NCBI GenBank assembly: GCA_041664945.1
Contig: JBAYJY010000008.1
Coordinates: 1-57,568, forward strand
Direction: 5' to 3'
Length of the DNA: 57,568 bases
Source: JBAYJY01 sp041664945
Lineage (GTDB): Bacteria > UBP15 > UBA6099
Below, piece after piece: positions 1 to 9,100 of this stretch. The translations under genes and the position numbers were made by a program. The notes under the pieces are model-generated. The model did not search any database. It was given only the letters and a program-made list of their open reading frames with translations, and was not told the DNA's origin. Numbering within the stretch: the stretch's first letter is position 1; each line of letters opens with the position of its first letter.

Positions 1-427
1 AAACCACTTCGACCTCGCGGTCCTCCATGTCTATGATCTTTTTATCCATTATCTTTTCATTAACTAATACGAGTTCCTCGAACCAGCCGAGCGAAGGAAC
101 GAAGTTCTCTATATTCTCGCTCACATCCACAACCGCCTGCCGCTCGGTGATCTCCGACACATTGTTCCACGGGAACAGCAGGTCCGGCTTCCCCCATTTG
201 CGGCTCACCACTATGTGCGTCGCCTCCGGGTATGCGCCTCCGTTGATCCTGATCGCTATGTCCTTCAGTTTCCCGACCGCCATCCCGCTTTTGAGAACGA
301 CCGGCGCGTCCAGAACTTCGCTCATGAAAAAAACAGTCACGCCTTCCCGAATGATCGGCGCCCCGTCCCTGTCCGTCTTTATTCCTGAAACCGGTTTGTT
401 CTTCCCGGTTTTCGCGTCAGAACTCAT
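1..427 (-). CDS. PRC-barrel protein, 3' end cut by window edge
   Basis: My own reading of the minus strand gives an open frame beginning MSSDAKTGKNKP and running off the window edge. The visible ~142 residues look like a PRC-barrel module: FFMSEVLDAPVVLKSGMAVG, then KDIAIRI, HIVVSRKWGKP, LFPWNNVSEI, and later ILVNEKIMDKKIIDMEDREV. PRC-barrels of this kind precede MgtE-type Mg2+ transporter domains or stand alone beside metal transporters; which applies here cannot be seen because the C-terminus is missing. Its ATG overlaps the stop of the upstream small membrane gene as ATGA, so the two are probably translationally coupled and belong to the NRAMP operon. The PRC-barrel call is from motif memory and is fairly safe; the MgtE link is inference. 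Confidence 0.7.
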   Translation of the reverse strand, partial: MSSDAKTGKNKPVSGIKTDRDGAPIIREGVTVFFMSEVLDAPVVLKSGMAVGKLKDIAIRINGGAYPEATHIVVSRKWGKPDLLFPWNNVSEITERQAVVDVSENIENFVPSLGWFEELVLVNEKIMDKKIIDMEDREVEVV

Positions 428-624
428 ATCGCCCTCCCCATCAGGATTTGAGCGAACTTTATGATCAGCAGGGCGACCATAATGACAAGATAAATCCTGA
501 GCATGAACAGGATAACGCGCGCCGGCCTTCTCAGCTCGACGCTCCCCTTCCGGTAGCGGGCGTTAATCTCCTGTATCTTTTCGAGTTTCAGAAATGTCAT
601 TACATCGTTCCACATAAGAGCCAC
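424..624 (-). CDS. small single-pass membrane protein
   Basis: A 66-residue protein with a charged N-terminal half (LEKIQEINARYRKGSVELRRPARV) followed by one hydrophobic helix (about residues 36-60, VILFMLRIYLVIMVALLIIKF). I do not recognise a family. It starts 7 nt after the NRAMP-type transporter stop and its TGA overlaps the ATG of the PRC-barrel gene, so it is the middle gene of a tightly coupled three-gene operon. A role as accessory subunit or assembly partner of the transporter is inference from position only. Confidence 0.65.
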   Translation of the reverse strand: MALMWNDVMTFLKLEKIQEINARYRKGSVELRRPARVILFMLRIYLVIMVALLIIKFAQILMGRAI

Positions 625-631
625 CCGCCCG

Positions 632-1912
632 TTATTTCGGCATTATGTTCGGAAACAGCACGAGAAAATTGTACGCCGTCGAAAGCCCGATCAGCACGAT
701 TGCATTGATCCCGTTAACCCAGTTCTCAACCGGCCTGTTCACCCACGCGCCCGCCGTCTTCTTGTCGTTCAGCAGATAAATCAGGAAAATAATGCACACC
801 GGCATCAGCGTCGTCGCCACAACCTGGACGAAGAGCACTATGATCACCATCATGCCGGCCTTCGCTATAAGCACCATTCCCCCCGCCGTCGCCAGCATCA
901 GGAAATACACGAGATAGAACCACGGCGCCTCGCGCACGTTCTTGTTCAGCGAGTGCGCCCAGCCGAACACCTCTCCGAACGACCACGAACTCGCGAGCGA
1001 AATGCAGATCGTGCCCAGCAGTCCGGCCGTCATCAGCCCGATCGCCAGACAGGTGCCGATCACCGGATTGTCATTCGCTATCATCCATCTCGCCGCCGTG
1101 TCAGCCCCGCTCACCGCGTGCGGGTACATCAGCTTCCCCGTCAGCACTATTATAAAGATCGCCACGGTCGAAGTAAGAACCGCGCCGGCAAACGTCTCGA
1201 TCCGCGACCACTTGATGTCGCGCTGCAATATCCCCTTGTCCACAACCGCGCTCTGCTGAAAGAATATCATCCACGGGCACACCGTAGTTCCGATGTTCGC
1301 CATGATAAACAGCAGAACGCCGCCTGTGAATTTTCCGCCGGGGATGTTGGGAATCGCGCCGGAGCGCAGGATATCGCTGACGCTCGGATGCGCCATGATC
1401 GCCGCCGGCACATATATAAGGTTCAAAAGGCAGAACAACAGCGCTATCTTCTCCCACGTCCAATAACGGCCTGAGATCACCATCGCCGTCATGATCACAA
1501 TAACCGCGGCGACGGAAGCCCACGCCGGAATGTGGAAAATGCTCAAAGCCGCCGAAATCCCTATGAACTCCGTGACTAACGTCAGCCAGCACGACATCAT
1601 CAGCGTCACCAGCGTGAACCAGCCCCAGCCGGCTCCGAAGCCCTCGAAAATCGCCTCGGCGAAACCTCGCTTGGTCACAACTCCGAGTCGCATCGTCATT
1701 TCCTGAACGAAATATGTTATGGGAATAATGAGAAGCAGAATCCACGTGAACGAATAACGGTACTGCGCGCCTGTCGCGGCGTAAGTCGTTATGCCGCCCG
1801 CGTCATTGTCTGCCACCATGACGAGAATGCCCGGCCCGAGCACAAGCAGAAACATCCGGCTCATCCGGATCAGCCGCCTGAACATGTAGAATACACGCGC
1901 CGAGAGTTTCAT
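632..1912 (-). CDS. NRAMP (SLC11)-family divalent metal transporter, divergent metal site
   Basis: A 426-residue polytopic membrane protein of the NRAMP/MntH fold with about 11 hydrophobic segments. The first helix reads GPGILVMVADNDAGG, so the family's metal-coordinating DPGN motif appears as D37-A-G-G40. The helix-6 MPH motif reads C212-P-W214. The aspartate is kept, while the asparagine, the soft-metal-selecting methionine and the histidine are replaced. NRAMP relatives lacking the methionine include Mg2+ transporters (NRMT), so Mn2+/Fe2+ should not be assumed. It leads an operon with a small membrane protein and a PRC-barrel protein, behind a ~350-nt leader with its own short ORF. Family assignment is firm; the substrate is open. 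Confidence 0.9.
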   Translation of the reverse strand: MKLSARVFYMFRRLIRMSRMFLLVLGPGILVMVADNDAGGITTYAATGAQYRYSFTWILLLIIPITYFVQEMTMRLGVVTKRGFAEAIFEGFGAGWGWFTLVTLMMSCWLTLVTEFIGISAALSIFHIPAWASVAAVIVIMTAMVISGRYWTWEKIALLFCLLNLIYVPAAIMAHPSVSDILRSGAIPNIPGGKFTGGVLLFIMANIGTTVCPWMIFFQQSAVVDKGILQRDIKWSRIETFAGAVLTSTVAIFIIVLTGKLMYPHAVSGADTAARWMIANDNPVIGTCLAIGLMTAGLLGTICISLASSWSFGEVFGWAHSLNKNVREAPWFYLVYFLMLATAGGMVLIAKAGMMVIIVLFVQVVATTLMPVCIIFLIYLLNDKKTAGAWVNRPVENWVNGINAIVLIGLSTAYNFLVLFPNIMPK

Positions 1913-2122
1913 GCCGCGTGTGAACTCTTATGGATGAAAACCTTTGCCGGATGTCAACCTCGCCTGCTTTCGCCCCGCTCGCTCCCGGCTTCGAAAACGC
2001 CTTTTTGCGCGCGCGCGGCTGCTCCGGCTTCTTCCCGAAATTCGAAAAGAAGCGGTTTTCGCAAGCGTGCTTATTGAGCGACCGCCTTAATTCTGAGCCT
2101 TATTCGAGGGAAATTCTGAAGG

Positions 2123-2200
2123 TCACGCTTCATAAGAAGTGAAACCGACGGATTTTCCTCGCGGCCCGGGTGGGTCATCATCAAGCACACTACGCTCCAT
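2123..2200 (-). CDS. candidate 25-aa leader peptide upstream of NRAMP operon
   Basis: A 25-codon ORF with a textbook ribosome site (AGGAGGTGAACTCG then ATG) inside the predicted 5' leader of the NRAMP operon. Its early residues are LDDDPPGPRG: three aspartates followed directly by prolines. Acidic/proline runs near a nascent N-terminus destabilise ribosomes at low Mg2+, the mechanism known for the enterobacterial mgtA leader peptide MgtL. The ORF stops 210 nt before the transporter ATG. That spacer holds a 7-bp inverted repeat (2027-2033 with 2047-2053) but no obvious U-tailed terminator. Translation is likely from the RBS; the Mg2+-sensing role is inference. I recognised no known riboswitch class here. 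Confidence 0.5.
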   Translation of the reverse strand: MERSVLDDDPPGPRGKSVGFTSYEA

Positions 2201-2269
2201 CGAGTTCACCTCCTATTCAAACTCCCGTTTCCTCGCCGGAACCGGGGCGTCTTTAAAAAAGCCTCTACC

Positions 2270-2298
2270 ATTCTAAACCCGCGATTTTTTCAAGTCAA
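2270..2298 (-). promoter_or_regulatory. sigma70-type promoter for NRAMP operon leader
   Basis: On the minus strand TTGACT (2298-2293) and TAGAAT (2275-2270) are separated by exactly 17 nt in an otherwise A+T-rich stretch. The start would lie near 2263, which gives a leader of about 350 nt that includes the leader-peptide ORF. Confidence 0.6.
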
Positions 2299-2469
2299 TA
2301 AAGTTTATTATTATGATTGTATTCAGAGAAATATCGCGCAAATATTGATTGTCAGATTCCCATGTTCAATGCCTTCTCCGGGCAGATCAAGGATTCAAGT
2401 ATATGCAATCGGAGGAAATCGGATTGATTATTGCTTCGCCTCTTTAATGTGATATTGTTTTCCGCTTTT

Positions 2470-2595
2470 GTCATTCCGAGCGAAGCGAGGAATCTCGATA
2501 AAACCTCTTTTCTTCCCTTTGCCTCGGCTGCCAGACCCCAACCGCTAATAATATTGATGTTTATATTGAAGATTCCTCGCTTCGCTCGGAATGAC
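2470..2595. repeat. REP-like inverted repeat, perfect 25-bp arms
   Basis: The left arm (2470-2494) and right arm (2571-2595) are perfect reverse complements over 25 bp, each with the core GTCATTCCGAGCGAAGCGAG, around a 76-nt spacer. The same GTCATTCC family recurs as single or degenerate copies at 23873, 24037 and 24123, and a related TCATTGCGAG form at 14401 and 35688. No transposase is nearby, so it behaves as a REP/MITE-like dispersed element. Confidence 0.8.
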
Positions 2596-2730
2596 AAAAT
2601 GGGAGGGAAAATGACAAAATGGGAGGGAATATATGACAGTTGGGAGAGAAAATATGACGGTTGGGAGTGGAAATATGACAAAATGGGAGGAAAAATATGA
2701 CTGATGGGAAAGATAAATGACAGAATGAAG
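2591..2730. repeat. degenerate 20-22-bp tandem repeat array
   Basis: Six full units and one partial unit of roughly ATGACAAAATGGGAGGGAAA follow each other. The first unit begins inside the right arm of the adjacent inverted repeat, whose end supplies the ATGAC. No convincing gene covers the array. The rest of the 1.9-2.86 kb gap holds only the leader region and these repeats. Confidence 0.8.
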
Positions 2731-2857
2731 TTAGCGCACTTTTTCAACAGCCGTTAACACAGTTACAGATTGCCGGTTTGCAAAACGTTATAATAACCAT
2801 CTCCCACGCGCAACGCGGAAGCTGAATTTCATGTTAAGCGAAATGCGGGAATGTTTC

Positions 2858-3691
2858 TTAGAATCCGCCGCCGGGAACGGTCGTTCCGCCGCCTTCGGCG
2901 GGCGCTTCGGCCGGCTTGTCGCCCGGCTTGGGCGGCATCGGAATCAGATCCGACTTTTTTGTCGTCTCGCTGGCTTTTTGAATATTGTTCATCATCCTGT
3001 TAGCCGCGCCGCTCAGAACAAATATTTCAATCCTGCGGTTCTTCGCCCGGTTCTCTTCGGTGTCATTCGGGGCGACAGGCGCCTGATCGGCATATCCGGC
3101 GGTCGAGAGCTGCTTGGGGTTAACTCCGTGCTGGCTGATGAGGTAACGAGTAACCGCCCCTGCGCGGCCTGTTGAGAGTTCCCAGTTCGAGGGGTACATA
3201 GCGCTGGACATCGGCCTGTTGTCCGTATGTCCTTTAATCATTATATTAGTGTTGGCATTTTTCAGATAAGTGTTATAAATTTTGTCGATAACTTCTTTTG
3301 CCTTCGCGGTCAGCTCGGCGCTCCCGGCGGGGAAAAGAACGCCTGTGGACATGCTGATCAGCGTCCCGTCAGCAGTTCTTCTGACGTCCGTGCCTTCCGG
3401 CGTCTCTGAATCCATAGGTTTGAGATAGGGGAGAATTCCGGTTCCGCCGGCGGTGACTTTGCCGCCTTCGCCGTAGATCGTCATGGCTTTGCCGGCGCCG
3501 AAAACGCGTTCGGCCTGAGCGGCGATAACTTTATACTGCGCGACGCTTACGACGCGCGTGGAAACAAGCACGATGAAGAGTCCGAGCAGGAGCGTGATCA
3601 TGTCCGCGTAAGTCAGCAGCCAACGCATAGACCCCGCGTTTTCATTATGACGCTCTTCTTCTTCCATGAAGCTCTTTTTTCGTTCTGACAT
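2858..3691 (-). CDS. motB: flagellar motor stator protein MotB
   Basis: 277 residues. A short cytoplasmic N-terminus is followed by one membrane helix with the stator motif WLLTYADMITLLLGLFIVL; D30 is the expected proton-carrying aspartate. A linker and an OmpA/MotB peptidoglycan-binding domain follow (about residues 110-235, with IMIKGHTDNRP and NRRIEIFVL). The C-terminal tail is proline/alanine/glycine-rich. With MotA it forms the ion-driven stator unit of the flagellar motor, anchored to peptidoglycan. It lies 31 nt downstream of motA in the same operon. No other flagellar or chemotaxis genes are in the window. The sequence does not show whether H+ or Na+ is used. Confidence 0.93.
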   Translation of the reverse strand: MSERKKSFMEEEERHNENAGSMRWLLTYADMITLLLGLFIVLVSTRVVSVAQYKVIAAQAERVFGAGKAMTIYGEGGKVTAGGTGILPYLKPMDSETPEGTDVRRTADGTLISMSTGVLFPAGSAELTAKAKEVIDKIYNTYLKNANTNIMIKGHTDNRPMSSAMYPSNWELSTGRAGAVTRYLISQHGVNPKQLSTAGYADQAPVAPNDTEENRAKNRRIEIFVLSGAANRMMNNIQKASETTKKSDLIPMPPKPGDKPAEAPAEGGGTTVPGGGF

Positions 3692-3722
3692 ATTATTATC
3701 CGATCAGGTTAGTAGCGAAGAA

Positions 3723-4538
3723 TTATTCGCGGCCGCCTTTGGCGGGTTCCGCGGCGTCAGCCGCCTCTGCCACATCGAGCGGCAGATAGCTAAGAAGGCG
3801 GTCGCGAACGATGCGCGGGTTGTTTCCGGCCTGAATCGACATAATGCCTTCGATGATGATTTGTCCCAGAATAACTTCATCGCGCCAGCGCGCTCTGACT
3901 TTGTTGCCCAGCGGGAGGAACAGCAGATTCGCGAGGCCGATGCCCCAGAACGTAGCGATGAACGCTACGGCGAGCGCTGAAATCGTCTCTTCCTGGCCTG
4001 CGGCGCTCATTCGTTTCAAAGCGCCGACGAGGCCCATGACCGTTCCTACGATTCCCATCGTAGGGGCGAAACCGCCGAGAGTCTCGAATACCGTCGCGTC
4101 TGCCGCGGCGTCGTTCTTCCTCTGCATCAGCAACGTCTGCATGATCGCTTCGACGAGTTCGGGGTCCGTGCCGTCAACCACCAACCGGAGGCCTTTTGCC
4201 ATCATCGGGTTCTCAATGGCGTCGATGTCGGCTTCGAGCGATATCATGCCTTCGCGCCGCGCTTTCTCGGCCAGAGACGTCAAAGTGTCGATAATCGCGA
4301 TGTGATCTAATTTTGCTTCCTGCAACAGGCCGATAAAAATCGCGGGGATGCGGGCAACGTCCTGCCTCTTCGAACTCAGAACCGTGCATCCGAATGTGCC
4401 GCCGAGGATGATGATCCACGCCGAGATGTTCGTGAAGAACGGGACGAGCTCAAGAACATCGCCCTTGCCTTCTACGACGATCGCGACGATCATCGATCCG
4501 AATCCTAAAAGCAGACCTGCAATGGTGGTAATGTCCAT
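3723..4538 (-). CDS. motA: flagellar motor stator protein MotA
   Basis: 271 residues with two membrane helices at the N-terminus (about 5-22 and 36-55), a large cytoplasmic loop, and two more helices near residues 150-210 containing FAPTMGIVGTVMGLVGAL and FWGIGLANLLFLPLGNKV, the conserved MotA/TolQ/ExbB signatures with the functional prolines. It forms the ring of the stator with MotB, encoded 31 nt downstream. The ribosome site AAGGAT lies a normal distance before the ATG. The C-terminus is alanine/glutamate-rich and not conserved. Length is close to the family's usual 250-290. Confidence 0.93.
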   Translation of the reverse strand: MDITTIAGLLLGFGSMIVAIVVEGKGDVLELVPFFTNISAWIIILGGTFGCTVLSSKRQDVARIPAIFIGLLQEAKLDHIAIIDTLTSLAEKARREGMISLEADIDAIENPMMAKGLRLVVDGTDPELVEAIMQTLLMQRKNDAAADATVFETLGGFAPTMGIVGTVMGLVGALKRMSAAGQEETISALAVAFIATFWGIGLANLLFLPLGNKVRARWRDEVILGQIIIEGIMSIQAGNNPRIVRDRLLSYLPLDVAEAADAAEPAKGGRE

Positions 4539-4624
4539 TTTCGATATCCTTGTTTAACTGTTTTATATTTTTCGCCCGGCAGCCCCACGCCGCCCTCAAC
4601 TATATGTGTACTCTGACACTCACG

Positions 4625-4633
4625 ATAATACCA
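4625..4633 (-). promoter_or_regulatory. extended -10 promoter for motA-motB
   Basis: On the minus strand the sequence TGGTATTAT fits an extended -10 (TGn plus TATTAT) about 87 nt before the motA ATG, in a conspicuously A+T-rich stretch (4560-4780). No good -35 is visible, as is common for extended -10 promoters. I see no gene in 4539-4833. Confidence 0.4.
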
Positions 4634-4833
4634 TACTTTCTCACAATATATACCATGATGTTGAATTATAATAGTTCAATTTTATTTTTTGCGCAATATG
4701 GTTTGTAAAATTCTGTTTCAATTAAATATTGGCTTTCCGTCACGTTTTTTACTGTCTAATATTCCCGGACTCCGCGCGGCTGATACAGATGTTTTGACGC
4801 CTTTCGGCAGCCGCCCCGCCCGGCTTCCGCCGC

Positions 4834-5532
4834 TCACATGCCGTCGATTATTCCGATGATCGTTTCCCTCAGCCGTTCCGTTTCCGATGCGCAAACCGCC
4901 TTGTCGTCCGCCGCCGCCGGGTCCGGAATGAACGGTTCTCCGAACCGCACCCGCACCTTCACCGGCAGCGCCATCGGTATCCAGAATCCCTTGTCCGGAC
5001 CCCCGAAATCGTGGAAATTTATTATATTAGGAACCACCCAGCGCGTCCCCGTCATCCCCACCGGTATGATCGGAACTCCCGCCCGCGCCGCAAGCCTCAC
5101 CGCGCCAGGCTTGAACTCCTTCATCTCTCCAGGCCCGATCCAATGCTTGATCGCTCCCTCGGGAAATATCACGCACAACTCGCCGCTCTTCAGCAATTCC
5201 TCAAGCTCGCCCACAACCGCACGGCTCTCTTCCTTGTCCAGCGACACTCCGTAACTCTCTTTGATCGCGTGCATCGTTCCGACTTCCTTGAACAGCGGCC
5301 CGACAAGCGGCATCTCCTCGATACCATGCCACGCGAGAAAATGCAACACTCGGCCGCGAATCGCCGCTCCTACGAAAAACGGGTCCGAAAAATTCGCGTG
5401 GCACGGGCATATCAGCGCCCCGCCGCCAGCCGGAACATGCTCCGCGCCGGCCACTTCCAGCCGGTTGTTTATCCGCGTATAAATCTCCAACGCGCCCCTC
5501 AGCGCCATATACAGCTTTTCATTTGCCGCCAT
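4834..5532 (-). CDS. 1-acyl-sn-glycerol-3-phosphate acyltransferase (PlsC family)
   Basis: 232 residues of the LPLAT/PlsC family, which transfers an acyl chain to lysophosphatidic acid or a related lysolipid at the inner membrane. The catalytic HX4D motif is H45-ANFS-D50, and the substrate-binding FPEG motif is at residues 123-126, followed by PVGMTGT, the usual late motif. Length is typical for a soluble-looking PlsC with little N-terminal membrane sequence. It lies 45 nt downstream of a small membrane-anchored gene on the same strand. The exact acceptor is not visible. Confidence 0.88.
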   Translation of the reverse strand: MAANEKLYMALRGALEIYTRINNRLEVAGAEHVPAGGGALICPCHANFSDPFFVGAAIRGRVLHFLAWHGIEEMPLVGPLFKEVGTMHAIKESYGVSLDKEESRAVVGELEELLKSGELCVIFPEGAIKHWIGPGEMKEFKPGAVRLAARAGVPIIPVGMTGTRWVVPNIINFHDFGGPDKGFWIPMALPVKVRVRFGEPFIPDPAAADDKAVCASETERLRETIIGIIDGM

Positions 5533-5577
5533 ATATCCCGTTTCCCTTTCTTTTCAAAAATTCAAAATCGCCGATTC

Positions 5578-6033
5578 CTACGGCAGCAGCTCCGGTCCTT
5601 CAAGCAGCCAGTCGCCTCGTTCTTTCCGAAAATCAAACTGCATCATTCTACTCTGCGACCTCGGCATCCACGATGTCTTGAACTTCAGCATCGCCGCGAT
5701 CGTCGCAGTGTCGCTCCCTACGTTTTTATTCACAACGCTAATCATTTCAAGATAAATATATTTGCCTGCCGCCGGCGCGCAGACGCTGCGTTCGAACTTA
5801 TCATAAGTCGAATAATCCACGCTATTATTTTTTGCATAATAGGAAACGAACTTGTACGCCTTGCCGCAACGGCCGCGCGCCAGCGCGTTGACATAGTTGT
5901 TGAGAACGGCGGCGGGATCAGACTTCGGCCGCAAAATCATGTAGAAAAATATCAGCGAGGCCGCCGCAAATACAACGATTGCCGTCTTAAACCAAATCGG
6001 CGTTCCCGCCGTCTCCGATGCCGGACTTTTCAT
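5578..6033 (-). CDS. membrane-anchored NTF2-like hypothetical protein
   Basis: 151 residues. One N-terminal membrane helix (about residues 15-34) is followed by a small extracytoplasmic domain beginning DPAAVLNNYVNALARGRCGKAYKFV and ending KERGDWLLEGPEL. That pattern (helix pair with A-x-G-x-Y, then strands finishing in W-x-L/I-x-G) is typical of NTF2-like/DUF4878-type lipoprotein domains. Two cysteines (in GRCGKAY and SVCAP) could form a disulfide. It probably shares a transcript with the PlsC homologue. Function unknown. Confidence 0.7.
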   Translation of the reverse strand: MKSPASETAGTPIWFKTAIVVFAAASLIFFYMILRPKSDPAAVLNNYVNALARGRCGKAYKFVSYYAKNNSVDYSTYDKFERSVCAPAAGKYIYLEMISVVNKNVGSDTATIAAMLKFKTSWMPRSQSRMMQFDFRKERGDWLLEGPELLP

Positions 6034-6185
6034 TCTTCAAATCATCATACCGTTGCGCCGCCGCTATGTCAATTTTCCATAGCGCTTAATGACACAAATC
6101 CGGCTCTTGCTTCTGTTCTTTATTACTTTCGTCCGAGTCCGTTTTGGAAAATTCCTGTTGTTAAAACTATTCAATCAGCAAACAA

Positions 6186-9100
6186 TCACTTCGTTAAACT
6201 CAGCGCGCACTGCTCGGTTCCCGTGTTTATCCAATAGCCGGTCCATGGAATAGCGCTCGCGCCGGAATCCGGGTCTATTTTCACATACCCCGCGCCGTTC
6301 CGGTAATAATAAACCGGTTTCAGCGGCGCTGCCGTTCCGCCGCAAGTCAGCGTGGCTTTCGGCGCTCCCCATTTCACCGGCGTCCCGAACGGAATGGAAA
6401 AGAGATTCCAGCCGGCAGTCAGTGTCGCCACATATTCATTTCCCGAATAAGCGGACGCGTTTGTCTGAATCTGGCCCGCGTTAAAATCCGAATATATCCA
6501 GTAACCCTTCGCCATGTCGAGCGCAACGGTTCCCGCCGCTGTGAGATTGTTAAACTGCCCGTTGAACCCGACAATTTCGTATTCATGCGAGCCGAAAACC
6601 GACATCGCGTTTATCTCCGCGTTGAGGCCCGAAACGCCTATCAGATTCCAGCCTTCGGCGGCCGCCGGAGCCAGCGCGAACGGCGTTGCGGACACGCGCG
6701 CCCCCTCGCCTGCGGCGGAATACAAACTCGCTCGATCATACGCGAACGCCGCATAGTAATATGTCGTATTGTTTTCAAGCCCGGAATCCGTAAAAGTGTT
6801 TCCGGCGCCCTCGAATCTGATTAACCCGTCGTCCTTATCGGCCGGAAAACCGACCGCTTTTCGAACCAGCCTCACTCCCGAGAAATCCGGGTCGGTCGGG
6901 TTGGTCCATGTCAAAGCGATCTGTTGATTCCCGGATATCGCCGCCATGCCCGTGACGGAAGCCGGCGGCGCGGCGTCAACCGTCACGCCGTTTGAACTCT
7001 TAACAACCCCCAAAAGCCCGGCCCCATTCTCAGCCCTGACATTGAAGTAATACTTCGTTCCGTTTACAAGCGAAAGGCCGGTCCGCGTGATCGACGTATT
7101 CGCGCCGTTTTGCGTCCATTCGGCAATGTTAGTCGCTCCGGTCGCCGTGCCGATCGAATACCAATAGCGCGCGATGCCGCTCTGCGGGTCGCCGGCCGCC
7201 GACCAGTTCGCCGAAAGCTCCGTCGCCGATGCGGAATACTCGATGTCGGACCCGAGTCCGTCATATAACACGGCCACTATAGACGGCGCCGTCGTGTCCA
7301 CCGTCTGCCCATTCGAACTCGCCGCCACGGCCACAAGCCCGGCCCGGTTTTCAGCCTTAACCGAAAAATAGTATTTTCTTCCCTCGACAAGCTCCAGCCC
7401 GGCGCGTGTCGCCGCCGCGCTCAGCCCGTTATCAGTCCAACTTACAGTATCGGAGCCGCCGGCTGCCGTTCCTATCGCATACCAATAACGCGCAATGTCC
7501 GACTCGGCGTCCGTCGCAGCCGCCCAGTTCGCTGAAAGCTGCGCCGCCGCCGTTGAAAACGCAATGTCGGCGCCCGCGCCGTCGTTCACTGCGGCAACCG
7601 CCTCGGGCGGCGTCGCGTCCACCGTCTGCCCGTTCGAACTGACCGGCGCCGACAAACCGCCGCCGCCGTTTTCAACTTTGATATTAAAATAGTATCTGCC
7701 GCCGTTCGTCAGCGATAACCCGGATCGCGTAACCGACGTGCCGGAGCCGTTGTTTGTCCAACCGGCAATATCGGCCGCGCCGGTCGCGGTCCCTATGGAA
7801 TACCAATAGCCCGCCACCCCGCTCTGCGGGTCAGAGGAGCCCGTCCAATTCGCTGTAAGCTGCGCCGCCGCCGTTGAAAATTCGACATCTAAGCCGATTC
7901 CGTCGTTTACCTCCGCAACCGGCTCGGGCGGCGTCGCGTCTATCGTTTGCCCGTTCGAGTTGGCCGCTGCCGACAACATGCCGACATTGTTTTCAGCCTT
8001 CACGGAGAAATAATACGTTTGGCCGTCGGTCAGGCTCAGCCCGCTCTTAACAACTCCGGCCGGCGCTCCGGCGTCCGTCCACGGCGTGATATCCGCTGCG
8101 CCCGGCGCCGTTCCGATGGCGTACCAATACCTGCCTATCCCGCTCTGAAGATCAACCGACGGCGTCCAGTTCGCCGCCAGCCAGGCGGTGGACGATGCGA
8201 ATTCGGAGTCCGCGGCTTCCCCGTCGTTAACAGCGGCAGGCGCTTCCGGCGCCGATGTGTCGGCGACAACACCGTCTGAAGACACCGCCGCGGTCAGGCC
8301 GCCGGCGCCGTTCTCCGCCATGACGGAAATGTAATATTTCTGCCCTTCGATCAGCGAAAGGCCGGTTTTGGCGACAGTTGTGGAGATTCCGTTGTCAGTC
8401 CATTCAATAAAATCCGATGCGCCCGGCGATGTTCCCGCCGCATACCAATAGCGGGAGAGACCGGTGTGCGGGTCCGCCGAAGCGGACCAGTTCGCGGATA
8501 GTTTCGTCGTGTCTGTTGAGAAATCGATATCAGGGCCGGGGCCGTCGTTCACCGGCGCCGGCGAAGAGGGCGGCGAGCCGTCATAAATCTGGCCGTTCGA
8601 ATTCGCTGCGCCGGACAGAAACCCGCCTCCGTTTTCAGCCTTGACCGTGAAGTAATAAGCCTGCCCGTCGGCAAGCGAGAGTCCGCTCCGCGTCACGGAT
8701 TCGCCGGCGCCGGAGTCAGTCCAGCTAACAACATCAGTCGCCCCGGCGGACGTCCCGATTCCATACCAGTAGCGGGCTATGCCCGAGTCGGGGTCGCTCG
8801 CGCCGCTCCAATTCGCCGAAAGCGTCGCCGGTTCCGTCGCGAACGCGGAATCCGCGCCGGGACCGTCGTTCACCGTTACCGGAGCCGACGGAGCCGTGGT
8901 GTCCTTTTTTACATAAAAAAGCGGTCCGGCCGACGTCGTGTGGCCCGCGTAATCCGTAACCTGAACGGAAAAATAGCTTTCCCCGCCGGGCAAGGCGTCC
9001 CAAACGGCTGCGGGCAACGCCCAGTCCGCGGTGTATGAATCGCTCTTTATTTCCGTCGCAATATCGTACCAGCCGATGATGTCGCCGCAACTTATGTTTT

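Noticed and set aside
27..464. Plus-strand ORF of 145 codons at the window start
   Set aside because: It is antisense to the PRC-barrel frame, which has family motifs, operon overlap and a coupled start.
1930..2142. Plus-strand ORF in the NRAMP leader region
   Set aside because: No ribosome site or family signal; it is antisense to the leader transcript and low in coding character.
1913..2263. M-box or yybP-ykoY riboswitch in the NRAMP leader
   Set aside because: I could not match the conserved core of either class; only the leader ORF and small hairpins are visible.
2431..2700. ORFs on both strands across the repeat array
   Set aside because: They translate the inverted repeat and the 20-22-bp units; no coding signal remains outside the repeats.
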